In this document: positions 41,666 to 53,486 of the stretch, piece after piece
How the letters are laid out: each line of letters begins with the position of its first letter
How positions within the stretch are numbered: the first letter of the stretch is position 1
Assembly: GCF_000972845.2 (NCBI RefSeq)
Contig: NC_040017.1
Coordinates: forward strand, 29,215,042 to 29,279,041
Direction: 5' to 3'
Length of the DNA stretch: 64,000 bases
From: Larimichthys crocea
Taxonomy: Eukaryota > Chordata > Actinopteri > Sciaenidae
Position numbers and translations under genes: made by a program
Notes under the pieces: model-generated
Databases searched by the model: none
The model's input: only the letters and a program-made list of their open reading frames with translations
Told to the model about the DNA's origin: nothing

Positions 41666-41685
41666 CACACACACACACCACGTTT
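41635..41685. repeat. CA microsatellite in left arm
   Basis: (AC)n pairing with the GT run at 53443-53485 in the right arm. Confidence 0.9.
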
Positions 41686-41987
41686 GTAAACATAGTTAAA
41701 TAGGCTGAGTTAAATCCAGCTAAATGGGACGACTACGCAACCTGTGGTCAAAAAGGTTCATGAATGCTTAAAACCACTTGATTGTGGGTAGTCCTCAAAG
41801 GTAAAGGTCTGTAGATTTATGTTAACATTATGTCATAACTTATAGAAGTTCTAGCTGGCTTCACCTGGCTAGGTAGTGTGTTTTCTAGAATTAATTCTCC
41901 ATGTTTAATGAAGTGGATTTTTTCCTGTCCTGTCCCACTGTTTTTCATGTGGTTTTGCGATGTAATAATTTTTTGTAGCCTGCAGTT

Positions 41988-42190
41988 GTAACGTCGTGTA
42001 GTGTCTGTGTCGTCCTCTCCAGACAGAGGGCGCTGTTGCCCACGGATTGAAGATCTACTCCGTCATACTGTTTGTTCTTTTTTGTATTGTATGTATGTTA
42101 TGCAAGTGTGAATAAACTGCTGACTACAAAGCCAGGCAGTTCCTGACGATTCATGTAGTGTTAGAAACGACATCTCACAGGGTGGTTACA
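41988..42190 (+). mobile_element. LTR-like element, left-arm copy
   Basis: Begins TGTAACG and ends GGTTACA, with an internal AATAAA near 42111. It is the inverted counterpart of 52974-53160. No internal retroelement genes lie beside it, so it would be a solo LTR. Confidence 0.4.
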
Positions 42191-42775
42191 CATACACATT
42201 ACTGTAATCAGAGTTAATCACACACACAGGGACACACCACACAGACACACACACACACACACTACACATCACACACCCACCACACACAGACCAATATGGT
42301 TGGAAATTGCGAGTCAGCTCAGGCCGCCTGTGCACGCGCTCGTCTCAACGTAAACGTAATATTGACTTTATGATGACGAGTTTGAGTCTAAACAGCTTCT
42401 TCACCGTCTGAGCAGGTCTGTGTGTTACAGAGCGAGCGCCGGACAGTTCAGGCTGTTTCAGTCACCGTGCACAACGGTGGCTTCTGAAGCGTGTGAACGC
42501 CTATACAGTATAACTCCCATAAAATAAAAATATCCTGACAGCTCTGAGGGCTTGGGATTCAGTTTCTGATTTGTTGCAGATCGGCTGCAGAACTTAGGAA
42601 ATGAAGAACTGTCCGCCGTCCTGATGATCCGTGGAACCTCTTCCTCCGTTTGAGGGGAAATGAAATTTTCTAGTTATGAGTTGTATTGTTTAACAGCTGC
42701 TTCGCTTCACCATTTAATATAACATACTGTATAAATTAATAATATAAGCTACCCTCTGCCGCATTTGATTACGGC

Positions 42776-44200
42776 GTGGAGCGTTATACTCCGCTCAGCC
42801 AGCAGAGTTTTACGGCTGGTGAGAGAGCGAGTCAGGGGACGTTTCCCTTGCCAAGGGCTTGTATTCATGTTCAGAAATCAGTTCCTCGTGACACAGGTGT
42901 AGATGCTTTCAGCTGCGTCACCATGGCCTCGCCTGCATGGAAGGCTAATTTCTTACAATTTGCTCCCTCCTCAAACCCTGCCATACCTTGCCATATAAAA
43001 ACACTAAGGTGCCAGACAAAGTTACTCCCACGCCTCATCCCGGGTTGGAGTGTAGAGTCAGCAATGATATTTTCATCAGCATGGAGAAGCTGTATGCAGC
43101 TAGTGAGGAGAAAAATGCGATGTTTGAGATCTGTTCACGCGTTTAACTGTTGTCATGTGGGAGCATGAACGGTTGGCTCATGAACCATGTGCACGAAGGC
43201 GTAGTAAAAGCTTTTCTCGGGACATTCCCCCGGACGTTCTCTTGGCTAGTAAGAACGAGCGCTGTGAGCTGAGGTTACACAGCTAACGAAGAGCGTCGCC
43301 ACTATGTTAGATGTCACTTCTTGTATCTGTATGTGCCTTGTAGCTTTCCTACCAGCTAGGCACCCCACCATCATCCACAGACTTGATTGCCCCTAAAACT
43401 ACCTTTGGTTTCATCAAAAGCCACCATCCACCCTTCATAAGGCTCTTGTTCACCGTGTTACCTCACAACACATCTCAAGGTTAAAATGTGTTCACCCTTC
43501 TGGCAAGTACCTGCGCAGAAATAACAGTCAGGACGGGTCCATGTAGCCACGGCGCGAGGCCAGAGCATTACGGGAGTGCAGCGGATGGAAGTGACACAAA
43601 GCTTGAGCTGGCTGTATAGAGTAGGCAGTGATCATTCAGTGTGGCACTGTCGGTGTTTTTTCGGCTAATGAACACCTTCCTAAAAAGGTTAAGCCGGAAG
43701 TTCAGGCTACCCACCCGAGGGCCACTGATCAGGAGGAAAGCCAGAGAGAAGAAAAGTACATTAGGGATCTTGAGCTGCATCAGGGCGAGCGGCTCGACGC
43801 TGACAAGATTGAGGTGAACCCTTGCAAACGAAAAAAAACAGTTGGTACATTGTCTCTTATGGGGATACGTTTGCGGCAGAGATCACCCGGTCAGCGATCC
43901 TGAAGAATTTCCATTTCATGTTTTCAGTCAGTCCAAAGTGAAATACTTCAGTTTTCTGAAAACGACAAACCCCTATGATTCAGTGAATGACCCACGAGCG
44001 GTGCGTCGCGCCTCCAGGTAAAGCTAAAAATGTAGTTCAGCAGCATTCACCAACGCCTATGCCCGTCCAAGCTCTACAGTTCATCTGGAACAGTGCAGGA
44101 AAATGTTCTCTACATGGATTTACTGACAGTTGATTAATGTGGTGAAGAAGGGACCCTTGAAACTGGTCAACGACAGACAAATGTTACTAGGAGACTAGTT
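42776..44200 (+). pseudogene. Maverick/Polinton-type DNA polymerase B fragment, left-arm copy
   Basis: Same order of segments as in the right arm but with more frameshifts. Readable pieces include HVQKSVPRDTGVDAFSCVT near 42870-42930, HQGERLDADKIEVNPCKR near 43775-43835 and AFTNAYAR-like sequence near 44050. The motif C stretch near 44105-44130 is broken by a one-base change. Not functional as written. Confidence 0.8.
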
Positions 44201-44319
44201 TCTTTTCACTCAATCAGTTGAAGTATCATGACGTTTCTAGCCCCTTTCAAAGGACTCTGGGGTGCTTGGGGGGAGGCCAAACCACGAGAGGCGCTGTGTC
44301 TGTCGACCCAAGTGTACAG

Positions 44320-45640
44320 AGTGACAGAGTGACCGCAGAGTGACAGAGTGACTGCAGCGTGACAGCGTGACCACAGAGTGACAGAGGACCAAGGTGACCA
44401 CAAGGAGTTACCGCCAGAGGACGAAGTGACCACAGGTGAACAGACAGTGACCACAGAGTGCCGCAGAGTGACCAGCGTTGACCGCCCGATTGACCGCAGA
44501 GTGACCGCCCAGAGGACAGAGTAGTGACCACAGAGTGACAGATTGGGACCACAGAGGACCGCGAGTGACAGAGTGACCAAAGACTGACAGAGGACCCACA
44601 GAGTGACGAAGTGGACCACAGGTTGACGCAGAGTGCAAGAGGGACCACTAGAGTGACCGCAGCGTGCCCACCCAGGACTGAAAAAAGCGTCCAGGAGTGA
44701 CCCACGAGCTGACAGACAGAGTGGACCGCAGAGAGTGAAGCAGAGTGACAGAGTGACCGCAGAGTGACCCCAGAGTGACCGCGTGATCCACAGAGTGACC
44801 TCGAGTGACAGAGTGACGCGCCAGGTGACCACAGACTGACAGAGTGAACAGAGTGACCACAGAGTGACAGAGTGACCACAGATTGACAGAGTAACCCCAG
44901 AGTGACCACAGAGTGACAGAGGACCACAGCGTGACCACAGAGTGACGCAGAGTGACCACAGAGTGACCGCAGAGTGAACCGCAGACGGACAGCGTGACCC
45001 ACAGAGTGACCAGAGTGATCGCCAGACAGAGTGCCCACAGACTGACAGAGTGCCACAGGCTGGACAGAGTGACCACAGAGTGACAGAGGGCAGAGGGACC
45101 GCAGAGCGTGACCAGAGTGACCTCAGAGTGACTGCAGCAGTGACTGCGTGACCAATTAGAGTGTACCGCAGCCAGAGAGTGCAGAGTGACCGCAAGTGAC
45201 CATAGGGACCGCAGAAGCCCAGAAGGACGGATGCCCGCCAGAGTGCAGAGTGAGGAGTGACCACAGAGTGACCGCAGGCCCAGTCTGCAGAGCTTGACAG
45301 AGTGACCGCAGCGTGAAGAGTGGACCCACAGAGTGACCTCCAGCGAGTTACCCGAGAGTGTACCACAGGACGTGACGGAGGCCACAGAGTGCGCCCCGCA
45401 GCGCCAGAGTGATCCGCAGAGTGACCGTCGTGACGAGCAGTCAGAGTAGTGACCACACAGAGCTGACCACTAGACTTGACCACAGCGTGCCACAGTTAGG
45501 GAGTGCCGGCGTGACACACAGAGTGGACCGCCAGAGTCGACGCAGATGACGGCGTGACCCAAGAGTGACCCACAGAGTGACGGAGTAGTATGACCACCGA
45601 GTGACAGAGTGACGCCAGTTATGCCAGAGGTGAGGGTCCT
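44320..45640. repeat. Minisatellite, left-arm copy, seed AGAGTGACCACAGAGTGACA
   Basis: Noisy reverse complement of the 49120-50890 array, about 450 bp shorter. Its opposite strand gives Ser/Leu/Cys/His-rich spurious frames. Confidence 0.93.
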
Positions 45641-46509
45641 CAAAGTTGAACAGTGCTTACAGTTATTCTCTCACTTCCAGCGAAATGGCCTGCGGGCTGT
45701 TCATTCAAACTCACTGCGTGACGTGACAGCCCAAAGATGATTTTGAATGATTAGCCCACAAATAGATTTACCTTCCTAACCAGAAACACAGGAAAAACTG
45801 GTCTGAGCCCGGCAGTCGGACGAAAGGAGACTCGTTAAACGGAGCAGATAATTAACGCACATCTCCTTCTCAGAGGAAACGTGCTCGCTTGGAACGCTCG
45901 GGGCCAATTAACTTCAATCGATGCGGGGACCAACAAACAACCTCTGAAGAGACGGACACAAGAACACATTCGAGCTAACCTTTAAACGTTGGCGGAAATG
46001 TTGTGTCGCCCGATCGACTGTTGAATGTCAGACTGACACTATCATGGAAATTGACATTCAAAATATGATACCTATGTGTTGTTGACATCTCCATGATTTC
46101 AGATCTTAAAAATCATGTTTGTTTTGTTCATTAAAGATGAAAATATTTACATTGTGTGTAATTATTTGTGTAATTTGCAGATTACGAATAAACTTTGAAC
46201 TGACTCATGTGTCCAGTGTACCTGATGTTTAAATTAAAGTTCACCGTATGTTGAAGCGCTTGATTAAACTCTGGAGGTTCGTCGGTCCCATTCCATCTCC
46301 CTAATTGGGTCAAACTGGTTTCATCAGCAATCAGAGTGCGGCGCCTTGGGTCCTCTTCCTTGGGACGTTGGACTAAAAGTAATAAAGGCAGAGACAGAGT
46401 TCTTCCTGAAGATCCGACTGGACGAAGCTCAGCGGTAACGAACATTCATCCTGATTAATAAATTCACTATAACGGATTTTGACCTGTTTGCCTCGTGAAC
46501 GGTTTTTTA

Positions 46510-47480
46510 ACATTTGTTATTGTTGTTTGTAACTTGTTATTGGTTGTTAACGTTTGTACATTTGTTTGTTGTTAACATTTGTTATTGTTTGTTAAGTTTG
46601 TCTTGTTTGTAACATTTGTTATTTTATTTGTTAATTGTTTGTTAACTTGTTTGTTATTGTTTGTTAACATTTGTTTATTGTTTGTTAACATTTGTTATTG
46701 TTTGTTAACAGTTTTACATTTTATGTTTGTTAACATTTGTTATTGTTTGTTAACATTTGTTGTTTGTTAACATTTGGTTTTTAACTTTTGTTATTGTTTG
46801 TGAACGTTTGTTATTGTTTGTTACATTTGTTGTTTGTTACAACATTTTTGGTTATTGTTTGTCTAACCATTTGTTATTTGTTACTTGTTTGGTAACGTTG
46901 TTATTGTTTTTTGTTAATCGGTTTGTTAACATTTGTTAGCTTTGTTACAGCGTTATTGTTTTGTAACATTGTTGTTTTTAACATTTGTGTATGTTTTATA
47001 ACATGTTGTTATGTTTGTTTAACATTGTTGTTGTTAATGTGTTATTGTTTTGAACGTTTTAACATTTGTTTTTGTTTGTAAACATTGTTATTGGTTGTTA
47101 ACTGTTTGTTATTGTTTGTTACACATTGTTAACATTTGTTGTTTGTTAACATTTGTTATTGTTTGTTATATTGTTGTTTTTGTTAACGTTTGTTTTGTTT
47201 GTAACATTTGTTATGTTTGTACGTTTTTTATTGTTTGTTAACATTTGTTGTTTGTTAACATTGTTATGTTGTTACATTTGTTGTTTGTTAACCGTTTGTA
47301 TTGTTTGTTATACTTATGTTGTGTTTAACATTTGTTGTTTGTTAACTTTGTGTATTGTTGTTAACATTTGTTATTGTTTGTTCACAGTGGTAGTTGTTTT
47401 GTGGAAATCCCTTGTTGGTGGTTAAACCATTGGTAGGTTGGTTTTTTAAGGTTGTTATTGGTTGTTAAACATTGGTTGGT
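46510..47480. repeat. TTAACATTTGTTATTG minisatellite, left arm
   Basis: About 970 bp of noisy units. It degrades toward the centre into GT- and G-rich sequence. Confidence 0.92.
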
Positions 47481-48074
47481 TTGTGACAGGGGGGGGGGGG
47501 GGAACAGGTGTGGGATGGGGGGGGAACGGGGGTGTGGGGAACAGGTGGTTAGGGGGGGGGAGAGGGGGTGAGGCGGGGGGAAGTTGGGGGAGTGGGTTGG
47601 AACGTGCTGGGTAACGCGCAGGGCATGGGGGGGGAACACGGGGGTCTGCGCTAGGAAGGATTTGGGTGGGGGTGGAGGGACGAGGGACCGAGGAAAAGGT
47701 TGGGCATAGAGAAAACTAAACAGTTGGGCGGGATCAGAATGACTAAAGGGAGGGGGGGGGGTGGTGGTTACGGGGAACAATGACCACGATCAGGTGCACG
47801 GTGAAGACGTGGTGGGACGCAAGAGCAGGTGGGTTGGTGAGAGGGGTGGGATAGGAGACCGTCCCTCCAAGGGGGGAATGATGGCGGGGAAGATGGGAAC
47901 GGGTGTGTGCTTGATTAAGGAGATGGCCGTTGTGGCCGAAGGATGGTCCAACGACTTCCTCGGGCCGGGGGTTCGGGGTGATATCTATCTCTCTATCTTA
48001 TCTTCTCTAGTTCTCTCTATCTATACTCTTATATTCATCTCTCTCTCTTTCCCCTCCATTGTTATTTTCCGCCA
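47481..48074. other. G-rich, low-complexity centre of the palindrome
   Basis: Many runs of four to fourteen G (for example near 47488-47502 and 47751-47761) followed by a CTATCTCTCTAT-type pyrimidine tract at about 47985-48060. It matches neither arm and has no credible gene. It may be a spacer of the palindrome or low-quality read sequence. Confidence 0.6.
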
Positions 48075-48292
48075 CCCTGTGAGTTAACAAACAATAACAA
48101 ATGTTAACAAACAATAACAAATGTTAACAAACAATAACAAACGTTAACAAACAATAACAAATGTTAACAAACAACAAATGTTAACAAACAATAACAAATG
48201 TTAACAAACAATAACAAATGTTAACAAACGTTAACAACCAATAACATAGGTTAACAAACAATAACAAATGTTAACAAACGTTAACGAGGCAA
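48075..48292. repeat. TTAACA minisatellite, right arm (inverted)
   Basis: About ten clean units of AACAAATGTTAACAAACAAT, the reverse complement of the left-arm array. This is much shorter than the left-arm array. Confidence 0.94.
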
Positions 48293-48341
48293 ACAGTTCA
48301 AATCCGTTATAAGTGAATTAATTAACAGAGTGAATGTTCGT

Positions 48342-48460
48342 ACCTGCTGAGCTTCGTCAGTCGGTCTTCAGGAAGAACTCTGTCCTCTTCGTCTTATACT
48401 TTTAGTCCAAACGTCCCACAGGAAGACGGACCTCAAAGGCAGCAGCACTCTGATTGGCTG
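48342..48460 (-). promoter_or_regulatory. Promoter-like segment with CCAAT box, TATA-like box and 5' splice site
   Basis: On the minus strand CAGCCAATCA (48451-48460) is followed about 55 bp later by AGTATAAGAC (48391-48400), and about 50 bp further by CAGCAG|GTACGA with a donor at 48342-48343. The layout suits a promoter plus a short non-coding first exon. A degraded mirror copy lies at about 46325-46440. Confidence 0.4.
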
Positions 48461-49119
48461 AAACCAGTTTGACCCAATTAGAGGAGATGAATGGGACCGA
48501 CGAACCTCCAGAGTTTAATCAAGGCGTCAACATCACGGTGAACTTTAATTAAACAGCAGGTGACACTGACACGATGAGGCAGTTCAAAGTTTATTCTTGT
48601 CTCTAAAATTACCAAATAATTACCAAATATTAATATTTTCATCTTTAATGAACAAAACAAAACATATTTTTTAAGATCTGAAATCTTGGAGATGTCACAC
48701 CTTCATATTTTGAATGTACATTTCCATGAATTGTCAGTCTGACATTCAAACAGTCGATCGGGCGACACAAACATTTCCTCCAATGTTTAAAGTGTTAGAT
48801 CGAATTAGTCATTGTGTTGTCTCTTCAGAGGTTTGTTTGTTGTCCCTCGTTGAAGTTAATTGGCCCCGAGGTCCAAGCGAGCACGTTTCCTCTGAGAAGG
48901 ACGATGGGATTAATTATCTGCTCCGTTTAACGAGTCTCTTCAGTCCGACTGCCGGGACTCAGAGACCAGTTTTTCCTGGTTCTGGTTCTGGAAGGTAAAT
49001 CTATTTGTGGGCTAATCAAGTCAAAATCATCTTTGGGCTGTCACGTCACGCAGTGAGTTATGAATGACAGCCCGCAGGCCATTCGCTGAAGTGAGGAGAA
49101 TAACTGTAAGCACTGTTCA

Positions 49120-50890
49120 CTTTGGACCCTCTGTCACTCTGCGGTCACTCTGTCACTCTGTGGTCACTCCGTCACTCTGTGGTCACTCTGTGGTCACTCC
49201 GTCACTCTGCGGTCACTCCGTCACTCTGCGGTCACTCTGTGGTCACTCCGCGGTCACTCTGTGGTCACTCCGTCACTCTGTGGTCACTCTGCGGTCACTC
49301 TGTCAGTCTGTGGTCACTCTGTGGTCACTCTGTCAGTCTGTGGTCACTCTGTCACTCTGCGGTCACTCTGCGGTCACTCTGTCACTCTGCGGTCACTCTG
49401 TGGTCACTCTGTCACTCTGTGGTCACTCTGCGGTCACTCTGTCACTCTGCGGTCACTCTGTCACTCTGCGGTCACTCTGCGGTCACTCTGTCACTCTGCG
49501 GTCACTCTGTGGTCACTCTGTCACTCTGTGGTCACTCTGCGGTCACTCTGTCACTCTGCGGTCACTCTGTCACTCTGCGGTCACTCTGCGGTCACTCTGT
49601 CACTCTGCGGTCACTCTGTGGTCACTCTGTCACTCTGTGGTCACTCTGCGGTCACTCTGTCACTCTGCGGTCACTCTGTCACTCTGCGGTCACTCTGCGG
49701 TCACTCTGTCACTCTGCGGTCACTCTGTGGTCACTCTGTCACTCTGTGGTCACTCTGCGGTCACTCTGTCACTCTGCGGTCACTCTGTCACTCTGCGGTC
49801 ACTCTGCGGTCACTCTGTCACTCTGCGGTCACTCTGTCACTCTGCGGTCACTCTGCGGTCACTCTGTCACTCTGCGGTCACTCTGTCACTCTGCGGTCAC
49901 TCTGCGGTCACTCTGTCACTCTGCGGTCACTCTATGGTCACTCTGTCACTCTGTGGTCACTCTGCGGTCACTCTGTCACTCTGCGGTCACTCTGTCACTC
50001 TGCGGTCACTCTGCGGTCACTCTGTGGTCACTCTGCGGTCACTCTGTGGTCACTCTGTCACTCTGTGGTCATTCTGTCACTCTGTCACTCTGCGGTCACT
50101 CTGTCACTCTGCGGTCACTCTGCGGTCACTCTGTCACTCTGCGGTCACTCTGCGGTCACTCTGTCACTCTGCGGTCACTCTGCGGTCACTCTGTCACTCT
50201 GCGGTCACTCTGCGGTCACTCTGTCACTCTGCGGTCACTCTGCGGTCACTCTGTCACTCTGCGGTCACTCTGTGGTCACTCTGTCACTCTGCGGTCACTC
50301 TGTGGTCACTCTGTCACTCTGCGGTCACTCTGTGGTCACTCTGTCACTCTGCGGTCACTCTGTGGTCACTCTGTCACTCTGCGGTCACTCTGTGGTCACT
50401 CTGTCACTCTGCGGTCACTCTGTGGTCACTCTGTCACTCTGCGGTCACTCTGTGGTCACTCTGTCACTCTGCGGTCACTCTGTGGTCACTCTGTCACTCT
50501 GCGGTCACTCTGTGGTCACTCTGTCACTCTGCGGTCACTCTGTGGTCACTCTGTCACTCTGCGGTCACTCTGTGGTCACTCTGTCACTCTGCGGTCACTC
50601 TGTGGTCACTCTGTCACTCTGCGGTCACTCTGTGGTCACTCTGTCACTCTGCGGTCACTCTGTGGTCACTCTGTCACTCTGCGGTCACTCTGTGGTCACT
50701 CTGTCACTCTGCGGTCACTCTGTGGTCACTCTGTCACTCTGCGGTCACTCTGTGGTCACTCTGTCACTCTGTGGTCACTCTGTCACTCTGCGGTCACTCT
50801 GTGGTCACTCTGTGGTCACTCTGTCACTCTGTGGTCACTCTGTCACTCTGCAGTCACTCTGTCACTCTGCGGTCACTCTGTCACTCTGCA
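49120..50890. repeat. Minisatellite with 30-bp higher-order unit, right arm
   Basis: Built from three short words: CTCTGTCA, CTCTGCGGTCA and CTCTGTGGTCA (8+11+11 bp). From 50085 to about 50260 the 30-bp unit uses the CGG word twice. From about 50265 to 50765 it alternates CGG and TGG almost perfectly. Before 50085 the words are shuffled in longer blocks. 30 is a multiple of 3, so all three plus-strand frames stay open for over 500 codons; these are not genes. Confidence 0.96.
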
Positions 50891-51042
50891 CTGTGTTCGA
50901 CAGACACAGCTCTCTCTGTTGTCCCTCCCCCACAACACCCCAGAGTCCTTTGATTGGCTAGAATACGTCATGGATACTTCCACTGATTGGTTGAAAAAGA
51001 AACTAGTCTGCCTAGTAACATTTGTCCATTCGTTGACCAGTT

Positions 51043-52440
51043 TCAGAGGGTCCCTTCTTTCACCACATATATCAGACTGTCAGTATCCATGTAGAGAACA
51101 TTTTCCTGCACCTGTTCCAGATAACTGTACAGCTTGAGACGGGCATAGGCGTTGGTGAATGCAGCGCTGAACACATTTTTAGCTTTACCTGGAGGCGTGA
51201 CGCACCGCTCGTGGTCATTCCACTGAATCATAGCGGTTTTGTCGTTCAGAAAACTGAAGTATTTCACTTTGGACTGACTGGAAAACATGAAATGGAAATT
51301 CTTCAGGATCGCTGACCAGGGTGATCTCTGCGCAAACTTTCCCCAGAAGAGACAATTTAGCCACCTGTCGCTTTGCAGGGTTCACCTCAATCTTGTCAGC
51401 GTCGAGCCGCACGCCCTGATGCAGCTCATAGTCCCTAATGTACTTTTCTCTGCTTTCCTGATCAGTGGCCTCGGGTGGGTAGCCTGAAGCTTCCGGCTTA
51501 CCTTTTAGGAAGGTGTGCATGTAGCCGACAAAACACCGACAAGTGCCACACTTGAATGATCCTGCCTACTCTATACCCCAGCTCAAGAGCTTTGTTCACT
51601 TCAGCGCTGACACTCCCGTCAATGCTCTGGCCTGCTCGCCGTGTCTACATGGACCTGTCTGACTGTTGATTTCTGCGCAGGTACTGCAGAGGGTGAACAC
51701 CAATTTACCTTGAGATGTTTTGTAAGGTAACACGGGGAACAAGAGCCCTGTAGGAGGGTGGATGGTGGCTTTGATGAACCCAAAGTAGTTTTGAGGGGCA
51801 TCAAAGTCTGTGGATGATGGTGGGGTGACCTAGCGTGTAGGAAAAGCTACAGTTCACATACAGATACAGAGAAGTGACATCTACATAGTGCACGCTCTCG
51901 TTAGCTGTGTACCTCAGCCTCACAGCGCTCGTTCTACTGCCAAAGAGAACGTCGCAGGGGAAGGTCCCGAGAAAAGCTTTTACGCCTGCGTGCACATTGT
52001 TCATAGCCAACCATTCATGCTCCCACATGACAACAGTCTAAACGCCGTGAACAGATCTCAACATCTGCATTTTCTCCTCACTAGCTGCATACAGCTCCTC
52101 CATGCTGGATGAAAATATCATTGCTGCACGCTACCCACTCCAACCACTGGATGGAGGCGTGGGAGTAACTTTTGGTCTGGCACCTGTAGTTATCTGGCGA
52201 AGGTATGGCCAGGGTTTTAGGAGGGAGCAAATTGGTAAGAAATGCCTTCATGCAGGCCGAGGCAATGGTGACGCAGCTGAAAGCGTCTACACCTGTGTCA
52301 CGAGGAACTGATTTCTGAACATGATACAGCCCTTGGCAAGTGAAACGTCCCCTGACTCGCCTCTCCACCAGCCGTCAAACTCTTGCTGCTGAGCAGGAGT
52401 CATACGCTCCACGCCGTAATCATGCGGCAGAGGGTAGCTA
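51043..52440 (-). pseudogene. Maverick/Polinton-type protein-primed DNA polymerase B fragment
   Basis: Readable pieces, 5' to 3' on the minus strand, are: HVQKSVPRDTGVDAFSCVT (about 52260-52315); VHYVDVTSLYLYVNCSF near 51865-51915, a motif A-like DxxSLY site with L in place of the usual P; DADKIEVNPAKRQVAKL near 51360-51410; and AFTNAYARL with YMDTDSLIY near 51075-51160, the family B motif C with its two catalytic Asp residues. At least four frame changes separate the pieces, so it is a remnant. No integrase, ATPase, protease or capsid gene of a complete Polinton is seen nearby. Confidence 0.82.
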
Positions 52441-52884
52441 TATTATTATATTATACATTATGTTATATTATAATTGTGAAGCGAAGCAGCTGTTAAACAA
52501 TTACAACTCATAACTAGAAAATTTCATTTTCCCCTCAAAACGGAGGAAGAGGTCCACGGATCATCAGGACCGGACAGTTCTTCATGTTCTATGTTCTGCA
52601 GCCGATCTGCACAGATCAGAACTGAATCCCAAGCCCCGTCAGAGCTGTCAGGATATTTTTATTTTATGGAGTTATACTGTAGGCGTTCACACGCTTCAGA
52701 CGCCACCGTGTGCACGTGTGACTGAAACAGCCTGAACTGTCACGGCGCTCTCTCTGTAACACACAGACTGCTCGGACTGTGAAGAAGCTGTTAGACTCAA
52801 AACTCGTCATCATAAAGTCAATAATTACGTTTACTTTGAGACGAGCGTGTGCACAGGCGTCCTGAGCTGACTCGCAATTATCCA

Positions 52885-52947
52885 ACGCATATTGTGTCTG
52901 TGTGTGTGTGTGTGTGTGTGTGTCTGTGTGTGTGTCTGTGTGTGTGA
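52885..52947. repeat. GT microsatellite, right arm
   Basis: (GT)n with CTGTG interruptions. A CA run lies at the mirror position, 42225-42290, in the left arm. Confidence 0.9.
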
Positions 52948-52973
52948 TTACTCTGATTACAGTAATGTGTATG

Positions 52974-53160
52974 TGTAACCCTTGTGAGATGTCTTCTTCT
53001 AACATGAAACCTTCAGGAACTGGCCTGGCTTGTGGTATCAGCAGTTTATTCACATCTGCATACATACATACATAACAAACAGTATGACGGAGGTAGATCT
53101 CATCCCGTGGGCAACAGCGCCTCTGTCTGGAGAGACGACACAACACGACACGACGTTACA
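52974..53160 (-). mobile_element. LTR-like element, 187 bp, TGTAAC/GTTACA ends, right-arm copy
   Basis: On the minus strand it starts TGTAACGTCG, has an internal AATAAA (53045-53050 complement) about 75 bp from its end and stops at GGGTTACA. These are features of a short solo LTR. I could not see a target-site duplication, and no gag or pol is adjacent, so the call is tentative. Confidence 0.4.
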
Positions 53161-53441
53161 ACTGCAGGCTACACAAAATATTACTCGACAAAACACATGA
53201 AAAACAGTCCACTTCATGAAAACATGGAGAAATTATTCTAAGACACACACTACCTAGCCAGGTGAAGCCAGCTGAACTTCTATAAAGTTATGACATAATT
53301 TAACATAAATCTACAGACACGTTTACCTTTGAGGACTACCCACAATCCCTTGGTTTTAGCATTCAGGTGAACCTTTTGAACAGCAGGTGGCGTAGTCGTC
53401 CCATTTAGCTGGATTTAACTCAGCCCTATTTAACTATGTTA

Positions 53442-53442
<1 letters not shown>

Positions 53443-53486
<44 letters not shown>
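53443..53486. repeat. GT microsatellite 5' of the receptor module
   Basis: An uninterrupted (GT)n run. Confidence 0.92.

Larger units (their letters stand above)
39997..47480 (+). repeat. Left arm of a giant inverted duplication (noisy copy)
   Basis: Reverse-complement matches to the right arm occur in strict order. Receptor upstream region 40000-40450 pairs with 54640-55098, receptor copy 40455-41393 with 53702-54637, and microsatellite plus LTR-like element 41600-42190 with 52974-53490. Polymerase fragment 42776-44200 pairs with 51000-52440, minisatellite 44320-45640 with 49120-50890, unique segment 45650-46500 with 48290-49110, and TTAACA array 46510-47480 with 48075-48290. Differences are mostly single-base insertions and deletions. 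Confidence 0.93.

Noticed and set aside
44206..45483. Minus-strand frames of 425, 269 and 245 codons
   Set aside because: Noisy left-arm copy of the same minisatellite read on its pyrimidine-rich strand.
49064..51137. Overlapping plus-strand reading frames of 629, 671 and 566 codons rich in Ser, Leu, Cys and His
   Set aside because: All three frames of one 30-bp tandem repeat are open at once, which is the mark of a repeat and not of a gene.
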